Below, in pieces: positions 1 to 9,139 of a stretch of DNA of 64,000 nucleotides. Positions within the stretch are counted from its first letter, which is position 1. Each line of letters begins with the position of its first letter. The position numbers and the translations under genes were made by a program. The DNA lies in contig QHVH01000002.1 of NCBI GenBank assembly GCA_003222245.1, positions 62,001 through 126,000 of the forward strand, given 5' to 3'. This DNA comes from Blastocatellia bacterium AA13. GTDB lineage: Bacteria; Acidobacteriota; Blastocatellia; UBA7656. A model generated the notes under the pieces. That model ran no database searches and had not been told where the DNA came from. It was given only the letters and a program-made list of their open reading frames with translations.

Positions 1-1
1 G

Positions 2-916
2 CGCGTATTCATCGTCGTAAATCGATCTCATATCGAACCGACGTCCGACACGGTGAAGGGACGCGCGGCCAACATTCTGGCCGAACCGATCGGCCGGAAC
101 ACCGCCGCCTGCATCGGACTTGCGGCGCTTCACATCGCGCGCGTATCGCCCGACGATCCGATGGTGGTTCTCCCGGCGGATCATTTCATTCGTGACGACG
201 AGGGTTTTCGAGCCGGCGTTTCCGCGGCCGTCGAAATCGCAAAGAGCGGCGCGCTCGTAACCATAGGCGTTTCGCCTGACCGGCCCGAGACGGGATTTGG
301 ATATATAGAAACCGGAGATATCGCGGGTGAAGCGCTTGGTGAAGACTTCTTCCGCGTCGTGAAATTTGTAGAGAAGCCTCCACTCGAGAAGGCGCTCGAG
401 TATGTGGCCGGCGGCCGCCATCTTTGGAACAGCGGAATATTCGTGTTTACGGCAAAGACCATCCTGCGCGAGATCGAATTGCTCGCTCCTACCTTGCACG
501 AAGGATTAGCTGAAATCGATCGAGCGATCGGCGCGCCCGACTACGACGAAGTATTATCCGCCGTCTATCCGCGGCTCGAAGCAATATCAATCGACTATGC
601 CGTGATGGAAAAGACGACGGCGCCGGTCCACGCTCTTAAGAGCGATTTCGGCTGGAGCGATGTCGGTAGTTGGGAAGCGGTATATCATCTTCACGCCGAC
701 AAGTGCGATGCCGAAGGTAACGTCCTTTTAGGCACGGGCATTACTGCCGATTCGCGTGGAAACTTGTTGTATTCGACTATGGACCGCCCGGTTGCTTTTG
801 TCGGGGTCGAGGGACTCACCGTAGTCGACACCGCCGATGGCCTGCTCGTAGCGCGATTGGATCGATCGCAAGACGTTAAGCACGTTCCTTCTCTGTTGAA
901 GGCGCGCGGCCGCTGA
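2..916 (+). CDS. manC: Mannose-1-phosphate guanylyltransferase, 5' end missing
   Basis: The enzyme makes GDP-mannose from mannose-1-phosphate and GTP in the cytoplasm, feeding polysaccharide and glycan synthesis. The reading frame is open from base 2, so the true start lies upstream. The GTG at 53 is internal, because the residues before it (RVFIVVNRSH) fit the middle of the nucleotidyltransferase domain. Visible family motifs are AEPIGRNTAA near the start, FVEKPP (sugar-binding lysine region), LWNSGIFVF and SDFGWSDVGSW near the end. There is no C-terminal phosphomannose isomerase domain, so this is the short form. It lies 22 bp upstream of a phosphohexomutase gene, which would supply its substrate. 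The family call is firm; the gene symbol is by function. Confidence 0.9.
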   Translation, partial: RVFIVVNRSHIEPTSDTVKGRAANILAEPIGRNTAACIGLAALHIARVSPDDPMVVLPADHFIRDDEGFRAGVSAAVEIAKSGALVTIGVSPDRPETGFGYIETGDIAGEALGEDFFRVVKFVEKPPLEKALEYVAGGRHLWNSGIFVFTAKTILREIELLAPTLHEGLAEIDRAIGAPDYDEVLSAVYPRLEAISIDYAVMEKTTAPVHALKSDFGWSDVGSWEAVYHLHADKCDAEGNVLLGTGITADSRGNLLYSTMDRPVAFVGVEGLTVVDTADGLLVARLDRSQDVKHVPSLLKARGR

Positions 917-938
917 CGAATCGATTGGAGAATCGATA

Positions 939-2294
939 TTGAATCCAAAAATCTTCGGCGAGTACGAGATAGTAGGCACGGTAGGCGTCGATCTTACCGA
1001 AGAGACCGTCTATGAATTGTCGCGCGCGATTGCAGCCTTTTACCGGCTCAATATGGCTAAGCGAATCAGCCTGGGGCGTGATGCGAGATTGAGCTCGCTG
1101 CGCTTCCGAGACCTGATCGTAAAGGGTCTTACCGAATCGGGTTGCGACATAGTCGATGCGGGAGTCGTTCCCACTCCGGTTCTCTCTTTCATCGGTTTTA
1201 CTCAGAATGTCGACGGCGGAGTGATGATTACCGCCAGCCATCACCCGCCCGACTGCAATGGCTTCAAGATAATACTCGGCAAGAACCCGATTTCCGGCGA
1301 TCAGATTCGTCAGATCAGGGATCTCGCCGTTTCCAAGCGCTTCGTGGCGGGATCAGGGGGCGCCGGCGAGCGCGAGGTATTGCCTGATTATCTACGATAC
1401 CTCATTTCAAACATGAGCTTCGGAGACCGCGCGCCTCGCGTGGTCGTAGACGCGGGCAACGGTGTCGGCGGCATTACAGCCGTTCCTTTCTACAGATCGC
1501 TCGGCTGTGAAGTGATAGATCTCTTCACGGACCCCGATGGACGATTTCCGAATCATCCACCGGACCCGGCCGCCGAATCCAATACGCGCGCAGCGGCGGC
1601 GGCCGTGACCGCAAACAAAGCGGATGCGGCCATCGTGCTCGACGGCGATGGAGACCGAATAGCTGTCGTTGATGAAACGGGAGCCGTTCTTTCGCCTATT
1701 CAATTGCTCGTCATCTTCTCGCGCTCGATATTGAAGCAGCGGCCAGATGCGTCGTTCATAGTGGAGTCAGACTGCTCGCAGTCCGCTCTGGACGATATTA
1801 GAGAGCGAGGCGGGAGTACGATCCCGTGGCGGATCGAGGATGCTTCGATTAAGGACAGGATCGGAGAAACCGGCGCTGTCCTTGCCTGTTGTAAGAAAGG
1901 CCACTTCTTTTTTGCCGATCGCTACTATGGCTATGACGATGCCGTGTATGCGGGTGCTCGTCTGCTGGAGATCTTATCGTTGACGAAAGGACCGCTCTCG
2001 AGTCTTTTGTCCGGGCTTCCGACGCTTTTTGCAGCGCCTGAAACCCACTTACCTTGCCCCGACGACAAGAAGCTCGGAGTCGTCTGGGGTCTCATCGAAC
2101 ACTTCAGAAAGACCAATGAGGTGATTGAAATCGACGGCGCCAGAATCATCTTCGAGCATGGCTGGGGCCTTGTAAGGCCGGCGAGAACACGGCCTGAATT
2201 GGTGCTCAGGTTTGAAGCCGACACCTCGGCGCATCTGGACGAAATTCAAAACCAAGTTCGAGAGAGGGTCGAGGCCCTGATCCCAAAAGACTGA
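939..2294 (+). CDS. Phosphomannomutase/phosphoglucosamine mutase family
   Basis: An alpha-D-phosphohexomutase of 451 aa that interconverts hexose 6- and 1-phosphates. The phosphoserine loop is present as TASHHPPDCNGFK, the magnesium loop as DGDGDRIAVVD, and the C-terminal phosphate-binding domain follows. Translation starts at TTG 939, with a TTGGAG ribosome site 8 bases upstream. No better start exists nearby. Because it follows the guanylyltransferase directly, mannose-6-phosphate to mannose-1-phosphate is the likely job. Sequence alone does not exclude phosphoglucosamine mutase (GlmM) activity. The C-terminal motif has RPARTRPELVLRFEAD, which fits the sugar-phosphate binding site. Confidence 0.88.
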   Translation: MNPKIFGEYEIVGTVGVDLTEETVYELSRAIAAFYRLNMAKRISLGRDARLSSLRFRDLIVKGLTESGCDIVDAGVVPTPVLSFIGFTQNVDGGVMITASHHPPDCNGFKIILGKNPISGDQIRQIRDLAVSKRFVAGSGGAGEREVLPDYLRYLISNMSFGDRAPRVVVDAGNGVGGITAVPFYRSLGCEVIDLFTDPDGRFPNHPPDPAAESNTRAAAAAVTANKADAAIVLDGDGDRIAVVDETGAVLSPIQLLVIFSRSILKQRPDASFIVESDCSQSALDDIRERGGSTIPWRIEDASIKDRIGETGAVLACCKKGHFFFADRYYGYDDAVYAGARLLEILSLTKGPLSSLLSGLPTLFAAPETHLPCPDDKKLGVVWGLIEHFRKTNEVIEIDGARIIFEHGWGLVRPARTRPELVLRFEADTSAHLDEIQNQVRERVEALIPKD

Positions 2295-2339
2295 GGCTCA
2301 CGAAAACCGCAAAAACATAGAAAGCCGAAGAGACATAGA

Positions 2340-3329
2340 ATGAGAAAACTCGCGCCTTTGCTGTCGATCATTGCGCTGTTTGTAGCGCCGCCGGTGCAAG
2401 CGCAACGCTATACCGGCGCCGACGGGCGGCTTAGGGTCGCGCTCGTCAAGCAGCCTTTTTCGCCTACAGGTCCATCCCAGGGTCCCAGCACGATGGCGAA
2501 CGGCGGTATTCAGAAAGTGCTGGCTGGACTCGGCGCGGATGTTCGTGTTCAGGAGGCCGCTCTGGCGCCGGAGGAGGACAAAGAGTACGGCGGATGGAAG
2601 AGGCTCGGCATGGCGCTTGGCCGCTTCGCGGAGATCGTGGAGAGAAACGAACGCGAAGGATTCTTCACGATCGGCCTGCTTGCGACGTGCCCTTCGATGC
2701 CGGGGCTTGTAGCGGGATTGCAGCATTCGGGCTCCACGCGAGAACCGCTCAGAATCGGAATGCTCTGGCTCGACGCTCACGCTGATTTCAACACACCGGA
2801 GACCACGCGGAGCGGTTCGCTGGGCGGAATGCCTGTGGCCGTCGCTACTGGCCGCGCGCTCCAGGGGATGCGATTAGATGCGCACCTCGATCCGCCCCTG
2901 GCCGACCGCTACATCGTTATGGGCGGCGTGCGTTTGACCGATCCATTGGAGCAACAGATGTTGGACAATTCCTTAATCGAGCAGCTCAGCGTCGATGACA
3001 TCAGAAACATGACTCCGGCAGTGTTCGCCGAGCTTGATCGCTTGAGCAGGATAACCGACAAGATCTACGTTCACATCGATATGGACGTGTTGGATCCGCG
3101 CGAGGTCGCGGGGCACGTGAATAAGGTTCCGAACGGGCCTTCGAGCGAGCAATTGGCTAGGCTGTTCGAAGCCATCTTCAGCCGTTATCCGAAGGCATCG
3201 GCTATTGGCTTTGCTACGATCCCGAGTACCGATGAAGGCGGCTTGTCTCTTGCGGCGGTGAATCGAATGATAGAAGGCGCGGTCAAAGGTCTGAAGTCAC
3301 GCGAGGCTCATCTAAGCAAATCAAAGTAA
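2340..3329 (+). CDS. Secreted arginase-family (ureohydrolase) protein
   Basis: A 329-aa ureohydrolase-fold protein with a clear Sec signal peptide (about residues 1-22, ending PPVQAQ). Secretion is unusual for this mainly cytoplasmic family. The second manganese motif is intact as WLDAHADFNTP (D145, H147, D149), and the C-terminal motif is HIDMDVLDP. The first metal motif, GGDHS in arginases and agmatinases, is replaced by LLATCPSMPG, so the usual first histidine ligand is missing. The substrate cannot be read from the sequence: arginase, agmatinase or formimidoylglutamase-like activity, or loss of activity, are all possible. It lies 45 bp after the phosphohexomutase, with only a weak ribosome site (GAAGAG). 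Confidence 0.8.
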   Translation: MRKLAPLLSIIALFVAPPVQAQRYTGADGRLRVALVKQPFSPTGPSQGPSTMANGGIQKVLAGLGADVRVQEAALAPEEDKEYGGWKRLGMALGRFAEIVERNEREGFFTIGLLATCPSMPGLVAGLQHSGSTREPLRIGMLWLDAHADFNTPETTRSGSLGGMPVAVATGRALQGMRLDAHLDPPLADRYIVMGGVRLTDPLEQQMLDNSLIEQLSVDDIRNMTPAVFAELDRLSRITDKIYVHIDMDVLDPREVAGHVNKVPNGPSSEQLARLFEAIFSRYPKASAIGFATIPSTDEGGLSLAAVNRMIEGAVKGLKSREAHLSKSK

Positions 3330-3334
3330 CAACA

Positions 3335-3379
3335 ACGTCGGGGCGGGCACGAAAGCAGCAAGGAGGCCCGCCCCGACGT
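3335..3379. terminator. Perfect 14-bp inverted repeat between convergent genes
   Basis: Arms ACGTCGGGGCGGGC (3335-3348) and GCCCGCCCCGACGT (3366-3379) are exact complements around a 17-nt loop. They lie between the converging arginase-like gene (stop at 3329) and S9 peptidase gene (stop at 3403). There is no long T tract on either side. It is probably a bidirectional terminator or mRNA 3' stabiliser; position and perfect pairing are the evidence. Confidence 0.6.
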
Positions 3380-3402
3380 GATATTCACCTTTCTTATACC
3401 TC

Positions 3403-6126
3403 TTATCGAGGCTCCTCATCCTCATCCGGACCGCGGCGGGTCTGTCCTTTGTCGCCGACCTGTTCGCGTTCGCGGTTCAACTCGACCATATCGACGCTGT
3501 CGGCGGTATCGCCAAGCAGGTGCTTGCAAAAGTAGTCCGCGCGGACCCAGAAGAAGTAGTTGGTCGCATCGGCATAACCGTGGCGCTTGCCCGGAATGAT
3601 CACAAAGTCGAAGCGCTTGTTCGCCTTGATTAACGCATCAGCCATTCGCAGCGTGTTGGCCGGATGCACGTTATTGTCGATGTCGCCTGTCGCCAGCATC
3701 AGATGACCTTTGAGGTTCTTTGCCAGCTCCGAATTCTTCTCGATGTTGTATTCGAATTTGATGTTGCCGTCTTTGTCGGCGACCTCTTTAACGCCGTGAT
3801 GTTTCTCGCTCCACCAGCGGTTATAGATATTGTTCTCGTGATTGCCCGACGAGGAAACGGCCGCCTTGAAGAAATCCGGATAAACCAGCAGCGCCGCCGT
3901 CGACATGAAGCCGCCTCCAGAATGGCCGTAGATGCCTACTCGGTCGATGTCGATAAATGGGTGGCGCCGCGACAACTGTTCAATCGCCGCTTTCTTATCC
4001 GACAGGCCGTAGTCTCGCAGGTTGCCGTAGCCGAAAGTGTGATACCACTTCGACCGCTGCGGGTTTCCGCCTCGATTGCCGACCTCGATCACTACGAAGC
4101 CGAATTGCGCAAGCGTGATGCGATCATTGCGAGCGGGAAACGTTTTGGTAACGCTCTCCGTCTGCGGTCCGGGATAAACATAAGCGATGATCGGATAGCG
4201 CTTCGCGGGATCGAAGTCGAACGGCTTGTACATAACGCCGTATAGATCGGTGATTCCGTCGTCAGCCTTGACCTTGAACGGCTCCGGATATTTGAATCCG
4301 GCTTCGAACAAAGCGGTGGTGTCGGTCTGCTCGAGCGGCATTACGCAATTACCCAGCGCGTCGTAGATCATCGCGGTCGGCGGTGTGTTTATGCGAGATG
4401 AATTGTCCAGAAAGAACCTGCTCGAATCGGACATCGTGACGTTGTGAGTCGCGTCTCCGGCATCCAGCAGCTTGATCGGCCCGCCGTTCAGGCTGACGCT
4501 GTACGCGTGAGCATAATACGGATCTTCGTTCGCCTCGCGTCCGTTCGCCGAAAAGTAAAGAGTTCGAGTCTTTTCATCCAGCCCTTCGATGTCTTCGCAG
4601 ACGAACTCACCGGAAGTAAGCTGCGTCTTTAATGCGCCGTTCGCGTCGAATAGATAGTAGTGGCCCCATCCATCGCGCTCCGACCAGTGAATCATATCGC
4701 CGTTGCTGAGCAGCCGCAGCGGTTTCAATTCCACGTAGGTGTTCAATCGCTCCTCGATTAACGTCTTGATCTCGCCTGTAGCCGTGTCGGCCACGCAGAC
4801 ATCTATCTTTTTCAGATCGCGGCTCGTGCGGTTGAAGTAGAGCTTGTCCGATGTATCGCCGAGCCATTTTGGTTCTACCTGATTGCCGAAGGGACCGCCC
4901 TGTTGTTGCTGCTGTTGATCCTGGTCGCCGCGTTCCACTTGAAACTGCCGCGCTCGTTCGCGCTCGACGTTAGTGACTGGAGCGGTATAGACCGCGAGTT
5001 GTTGATCTTTAAAGCGCTCGGTTTTGATCTTGACCCGGCCCTTCGAGGCGGGCTCGAAAACGTCGAACTCAGCCTGCGGCTGATTCACTTCGCCGGGCAT
5101 GCCGTAGCGGTAGGTCTCGAGTGTCGGGCGTGGACTGGATAGTGAATTGATCACCCATAGCTCGCCGACTTTCCGTTGGTCGTTGCGCTCAACGGCGAAC
5201 TTCTTGGAGTCCTTCGACCAGTAGACCGTGATCGCCGGCACTCGCGGAGTCTTGTTCTTGTCGCTGAATCGATAGAAGCGCTTCTCTTCTTCCGCGATGC
5301 GCCGGTCGAATGCGTAGTCGGCTTCGCCGTCGGTCGTCAGCAGCGTTTCGACTATCGAAGGGTCATCGTCTTTCACTCGCGCTTTGGCGTAATTCTCCGC
5401 GTCCATCATAAGTAGATTGTGGCCGCGAGCGAAGATGACGGTCTTTTCGTCCGGAGAAACTGAAGCCCAGCGCGGCTTCTGAAGAGGCTTGAAATCCGGC
5501 ATAAGCGTCAGCTTGCCGGTAGCAGGCTCGTACTCGAAGTAGATAGGCCGCGTGCGCGGCCGCGCCTGTCCGCCTGGTGTTCCTTGCTGGGTTTGATTCT
5601 GATTTTCCTCGCCGCGATTTTGTTCGGTTCTATTGTTTGGAGGCGGCTCATACTTCTTTACGCCGGGGATCTCCGCATCAATCGGTACGTTCGCGTCGAA
5701 CTGAAAAGCCGTGTCGTTCTTGATGAATTTAATAGTATTGATGGGCAGATGCTGCGCTTCGTAAGGAATTCGCGTAAGCCCGGTCAGGAGGCTCGCCATC
5801 TTCGCGTTGTCGAACAGCGGTGTCTTGGCTTTCTTTGCCGGGTCTACAATCCACCACTTCTTGCCCTGACTCGTTTCGTACGAGTACCAGAAGCGCTCTC
5901 CGCTTTCGAGCCAATGCGGAGTAACCGCGGTATCGAATACGAGCTTGCCTACTTTGGCTGTTGTCCAGCGCGAAGCAAGATCATAGTTTGCTTTGCGCAC
6001 GTGACTGTCGGCGGCCGGTTTGATTTCCTGGGCGACGGCTGCCACCGGCGTGAAGGCAAGGCTGAAGCAGAACGCAACAACGAGAGCGCGTTCGATGTAG
6101 CGCCCGAAACGATTTCGAAGCAGCAT
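3403..6126 (-). CDS. Secreted S9 family peptidase (DPP-IV/prolyl oligopeptidase type)
   Basis: A 907-aa exported serine peptidase. Residues 1-33 form a signal peptide (hydrophobic stretch, then VAAVAQ). A long N-terminal beta-propeller (DPP-IV N-terminal type) follows, and an alpha/beta-hydrolase domain makes up roughly the last 260 residues. The nucleophile elbow is YGHSGGG, the acid is in TGDIDNNVHP, and the histidine is in PGKRHGY. A Q-rich linker (DQQQQQQ-type) and an RTEQNRGEENQNQ-like low-complexity segment lie inside the propeller. Family members cleave dipeptides or X-Pro bonds in the periplasm. The start is supported by AGGAGG ahead of the ATG. Confidence 0.92.
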   Translation of the reverse strand: MLLRNRFGRYIERALVVAFCFSLAFTPVAAVAQEIKPAADSHVRKANYDLASRWTTAKVGKLVFDTAVTPHWLESGERFWYSYETSQGKKWWIVDPAKKAKTPLFDNAKMASLLTGLTRIPYEAQHLPINTIKFIKNDTAFQFDANVPIDAEIPGVKKYEPPPNNRTEQNRGEENQNQTQQGTPGGQARPRTRPIYFEYEPATGKLTLMPDFKPLQKPRWASVSPDEKTVIFARGHNLLMMDAENYAKARVKDDDPSIVETLLTTDGEADYAFDRRIAEEEKRFYRFSDKNKTPRVPAITVYWSKDSKKFAVERNDQRKVGELWVINSLSSPRPTLETYRYGMPGEVNQPQAEFDVFEPASKGRVKIKTERFKDQQLAVYTAPVTNVERERARQFQVERGDQDQQQQQQGGPFGNQVEPKWLGDTSDKLYFNRTSRDLKKIDVCVADTATGEIKTLIEERLNTYVELKPLRLLSNGDMIHWSERDGWGHYYLFDANGALKTQLTSGEFVCEDIEGLDEKTRTLYFSANGREANEDPYYAHAYSVSLNGGPIKLLDAGDATHNVTMSDSSRFFLDNSSRINTPPTAMIYDALGNCVMPLEQTDTTALFEAGFKYPEPFKVKADDGITDLYGVMYKPFDFDPAKRYPIIAYVYPGPQTESVTKTFPARNDRITLAQFGFVVIEVGNRGGNPQRSKWYHTFGYGNLRDYGLSDKKAAIEQLSRRHPFIDIDRVGIYGHSGGGFMSTAALLVYPDFFKAAVSSSGNHENNIYNRWWSEKHHGVKEVADKDGNIKFEYNIEKNSELAKNLKGHLMLATGDIDNNVHPANTLRMADALIKANKRFDFVIIPGKRHGYADATNYFFWVRADYFCKHLLGDTADSVDMVELNREREQVGDKGQTRRGPDEDEEPR

Positions 6127-6586
6127 AGCGGAATCCTCCTGACGTGGCGTTGGATTTGAGAGAAGAGCCCAAAGTCCGATGGTGTATAGATCCTTGCCGT
6201 TCTTCCCACTGTCGGCAAAGCCTCGGCCACCCGACTATTCCTCCGCCGGTGATAATACTTCTCCTGACGCGGTTGTCCAGTCGTGTGCTGCAGGAATGCA
6301 GAAACGAAAGGGCAGGGAGGCCAAATCATGAAAGATTGAGTGCTCTTCGGATGTGGGCGCGGATGATTGCGCACCGCCTGATCATGAAAGCAACAATACA
6401 CTTGAAAGTGATTTGTGGGTGTTTTTGCCCCAGTATTGCTTGTTCATGGCAGAGGATGCTGAAGCGATCCCAAACAAACATCGCTGACATTGATTGGATG
6501 TTTCGAGGTCGCTTGATGGCAAGGATCAGGCGGCCCTGACTCGCTGCAACGGAGGCGCCTCGAAGGGCAATTTGCAACGAGCGCCA

Positions 6587-6612
6587 ATCTACACAAATGC
6601 CGTTGTGTAGAT
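6587..6612. repeat. 10-bp-arm palindrome
   Basis: ATCTACACAA (6587-6596) and TTGTGTAGAT (6603-6612) pair perfectly around a 6-nt loop. The site lies 73 bases upstream of the extended -10 element at 6685. That position suits an upstream operator or activator site, or an unrelated hairpin. Confidence 0.55.
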
Positions 6613-6660
6613 GACGGTGGATTTGTGGGGCAAAAATCATTCAGGTGCATCTCGAATGTG

Positions 6661-6690
6661 TTAGGTGTTACGTGGATCGAGTGATATAAT
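6661..6690 (+). promoter_or_regulatory. Probable sigma-70 promoter with extended -10
   Basis: TGATATAAT (6682-6690) is a perfect extended -10 (TG-N-TATAAT). The -35 region is weak (TTAGGT at 6661-6666), as is common when an extended -10 is present. Transcription would start near 6697 and leave a leader of about 240 nt before the gene at 6937. Confidence 0.5.
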
Positions 6691-6936
6691 CGCCGCCGAT
6701 CTCCCCGTACCTTTGATATCGGCAATTTTAGGGATTCAGTTAAACTGTCTCCCTCTGCCGGAATTGCCGCTGATTCGATCGTCTCTGTTCGCCGCTCCGA
6801 ATGGCTGACTCGAATGAATAGGGCGGGGTTTAGAAGGACTGCGGTGATATAGCTGGCCCATACCGCGTTCCTGATCCTTATTTTTTTCTATCTCACCGTG
6901 GCGGTTGTGGTTGTTTCCGCAAAAGGAGGAATTACC

Positions 6937-8919
6937 ATGCGTAAGCGTGTTGATATTTGCACCGGCGCGTTACTGATAGCGCTGGCATCCATACCCTGTT
7001 ATTCCCAAACTAGATCCCGATCAAGCAATGACGGATCCGATAGAGACTTACCTGCAAAGACTCGGATGAAGTCTACTCGTGTTATAGCGCCCAGATCGCT
7101 CGAAGCGTTGATCGCCGAGCCGAGAGCGAGGACGCGCCGTCCTTTCTTCGACAACTCCGACAAACTCCAATCCGATTCTTCTCAGTTGGCTCTTACCGCG
7201 ATCGATGCGGCCCCGGCCCAAGTGTCCTGGAGACAGTGGGCGCAAAATGCACAACATACATCATCGTTGAATGTGGAGGGCCAATCGCTGAACAAGATCC
7301 TCGCCAATATCGTCTATGATCCGCTTGCGCCCGATGAAGAGGAGCAGAACTTCGGCGATCTGCTTGCGCATTACGAAGTGCCCCTTGTGGACGGTAGCGA
7401 CGTGTATATGGAATCAAAAGCAGGAACCTATACGTTGGACAGCTATGCCACTCAGACCTGGCACCAGAATAAATTCACCTGGCATGGAAACACGCTGGTG
7501 AAGGTTTGGACTTTCGACAGCGACTGGGTGGCGCCGGGTTCGGCCTTTGATTTTTGGGAGCCGGTCTATCACGCGGCAGTGGCGAACGGATTTGTATACG
7601 ATCCGGGAGCCGGAGGATCGATTTTCAAGCTGAATAAGAATACGGGCAGCGTAGTCAAGCGAATTATTCCGTCTCAGTTTCTGCAGGGCGGAAGCATCGA
7701 TCCGAGCACCTTCACGGTCAGTCCGTTGACGGCTGACAGCAGCGGAAACATCTACTACAACGTGTTGAGAACGCAGCCGACCGGTGATTTTTTTGCGAAC
7801 GACATAGTCGATTCGTGGCTGGTGAAAGTGACGCCCAACGATACTGTGACCGCGGTCAGCTACTCGGTTCTGACACCAGGCGCAAAGAGCACGAATGACA
7901 TGTGCGAAAATGCATTCGCTGCAGCTCAACTGCCGTGGCCGCCGAACCGCAATGCCACACCTCCCTCGGTGCCGTGCGGCACGCAAAGAGTAGCGATTAA
8001 CATTGCTCCGGCCATTGCGCCGGACGGCACGATTTACAGCGTGACCCGGGCCCACTTTATAAGCCGGTGGGGTTATCTGGTAGCGGTGAATCCGAACCTC
8101 ACGCCGAAGTGGATCGCTTCGCTGCACGACACGAATGGCGTCGGCTACTTCCGTGACGGCTGTAACGACGGCACCGCCGCTAGCGACGGAAGCCTTCTTC
8201 CGCTGAACGGGGCCCCGGGCGGCTGCCGCTCAGGCGCCAAGGCGGGAGTTGACCCGGCTACCAATCGCTTTGGAGGAGGGCGGGTTCTGGACGATTCGTC
8301 TTCGACGCCTACCATAGCGCCCGACGGGAGCATTCTCTACGGCGCTTACACGCGGTACAACTACGCGCAAGGACACCTCATGCGCTTCAGCCCGAGCGGG
8401 CAGTTTCTCAAGGCGTTCGGCTTCGGGTGGGACATAACTCCGGGCATCTATTCGCACGGAGGACACTACTCGATCGTCACAAAGAACAACCACTATAGCG
8501 GAGTCGGGTCCTATTGCGATGACGAGACCCTGTGCCCGTCCGATCGCACGGCTTCAAATCCGGCGAGTCCGGAAGAGTATTTCATCAGTCAGCTCAATCC
8601 GGACATGCACATCGAATGGAGCTTCAAGAACAGCAACACTCTAAGCTGCACGAGGAATCCGGACGGAACCATCACCTGCGTATCGGATCACCCGAATGGA
8701 TTCGAGTGGTGCGTGAATGCGCCGGCCATCGACTCGAATGGCGTAGTCTACGCTAACAGCGAGGATGGCAACCTATTCGCGATCACTCAGGGTGGAATCC
8801 TCAAGCAAAAAATCTTTCAGCAACTGGCTCTGGGGGCCGCTTATACGCCGGCCTCGCTAGGAGGCGATGGAAAGATCTATTCGCAAAACGCCGGACATCT
8901 CTTCGTCGTCGGAAAATAG
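6937..8919 (+). CDS. Secreted PQQ-like beta-propeller protein
   Basis: A 660-aa exported protein. The start is the ATG at 6937, which has AAAAGGAGGA 7 bases ahead and opens a standard signal peptide (MRKRVDICTG, hydrophobic core, CYSQ). The upstream in-frame GTG at 6898 has neither. The body shows repeated blade-like segments such as PAIAPDGTIYSV, PTIAPDGSILYG, PAIDSNGVVYAN and GGDGKIYSQN, each about one propeller blade, as in BamB/PQQ-type propellers. No catalytic motif is seen. It is monocistronic and followed by a strong terminator. The role is unknown; a periplasmic or surface binding scaffold is the most that can be said. Confidence 0.75.
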   Translation: MRKRVDICTGALLIALASIPCYSQTRSRSSNDGSDRDLPAKTRMKSTRVIAPRSLEALIAEPRARTRRPFFDNSDKLQSDSSQLALTAIDAAPAQVSWRQWAQNAQHTSSLNVEGQSLNKILANIVYDPLAPDEEEQNFGDLLAHYEVPLVDGSDVYMESKAGTYTLDSYATQTWHQNKFTWHGNTLVKVWTFDSDWVAPGSAFDFWEPVYHAAVANGFVYDPGAGGSIFKLNKNTGSVVKRIIPSQFLQGGSIDPSTFTVSPLTADSSGNIYYNVLRTQPTGDFFANDIVDSWLVKVTPNDTVTAVSYSVLTPGAKSTNDMCENAFAAAQLPWPPNRNATPPSVPCGTQRVAINIAPAIAPDGTIYSVTRAHFISRWGYLVAVNPNLTPKWIASLHDTNGVGYFRDGCNDGTAASDGSLLPLNGAPGGCRSGAKAGVDPATNRFGGGRVLDDSSSTPTIAPDGSILYGAYTRYNYAQGHLMRFSPSGQFLKAFGFGWDITPGIYSHGGHYSIVTKNNHYSGVGSYCDDETLCPSDRTASNPASPEEYFISQLNPDMHIEWSFKNSNTLSCTRNPDGTITCVSDHPNGFEWCVNAPAIDSNGVVYANSEDGNLFAITQGGILKQKIFQQLALGAAYTPASLGGDGKIYSQNAGHLFVVGK

Positions 8920-9029
8920 AGAGTCGGCGATGCGCGGAATAGGGCCTTTCATCGCAAGAGGCCTTTCATCGGATAAAGTCGAGAGATCGTAACCTCTCGG
9001 TTTGATCGCGGATTCCCAGACGAAATGTA

Positions 9030-9059
9030 GGGGCGGCCGTCTCTGGCCGCCCCTTTTTT
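9030..9059 (+). terminator. Rho-independent terminator
   Basis: A 9-bp perfect GC stem, GGGGCGGCC (9030-9038) and GGCCGCCCC (9045-9053), with a 6-nt loop and a run of six T (9054-9059). It ends the transcript of the propeller protein whose stop codon is at 8919. Confidence 0.9.
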
Positions 9060-9139
9060 AATACCGCTCTTTCAGTGAATAAATCGAGCTTCTCGGAAGG
9101 CGCATGAGGCACGACTCAAAATTGTCCCTGCTTTAACCT

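Larger units (their letters stand above)
6127..6936. other. Gene-poor stretch with a promoter and a strong palindrome
   Basis: I find no supportable gene in these 810 bases. Short frames on both strands have no ribosome site or recognisable product. The segment holds a 10-bp-arm palindrome (6587-6612), an extended -10 promoter (around 6685) and a roughly 240-nt untranslated leader in front of the secreted protein at 6937. Confidence 0.5.

Noticed and set aside
6326-6640. 104-codon minus-strand frame in the 6-kb gap
   Set aside because: No ribosome site, no motif, and it runs through a perfect palindrome.
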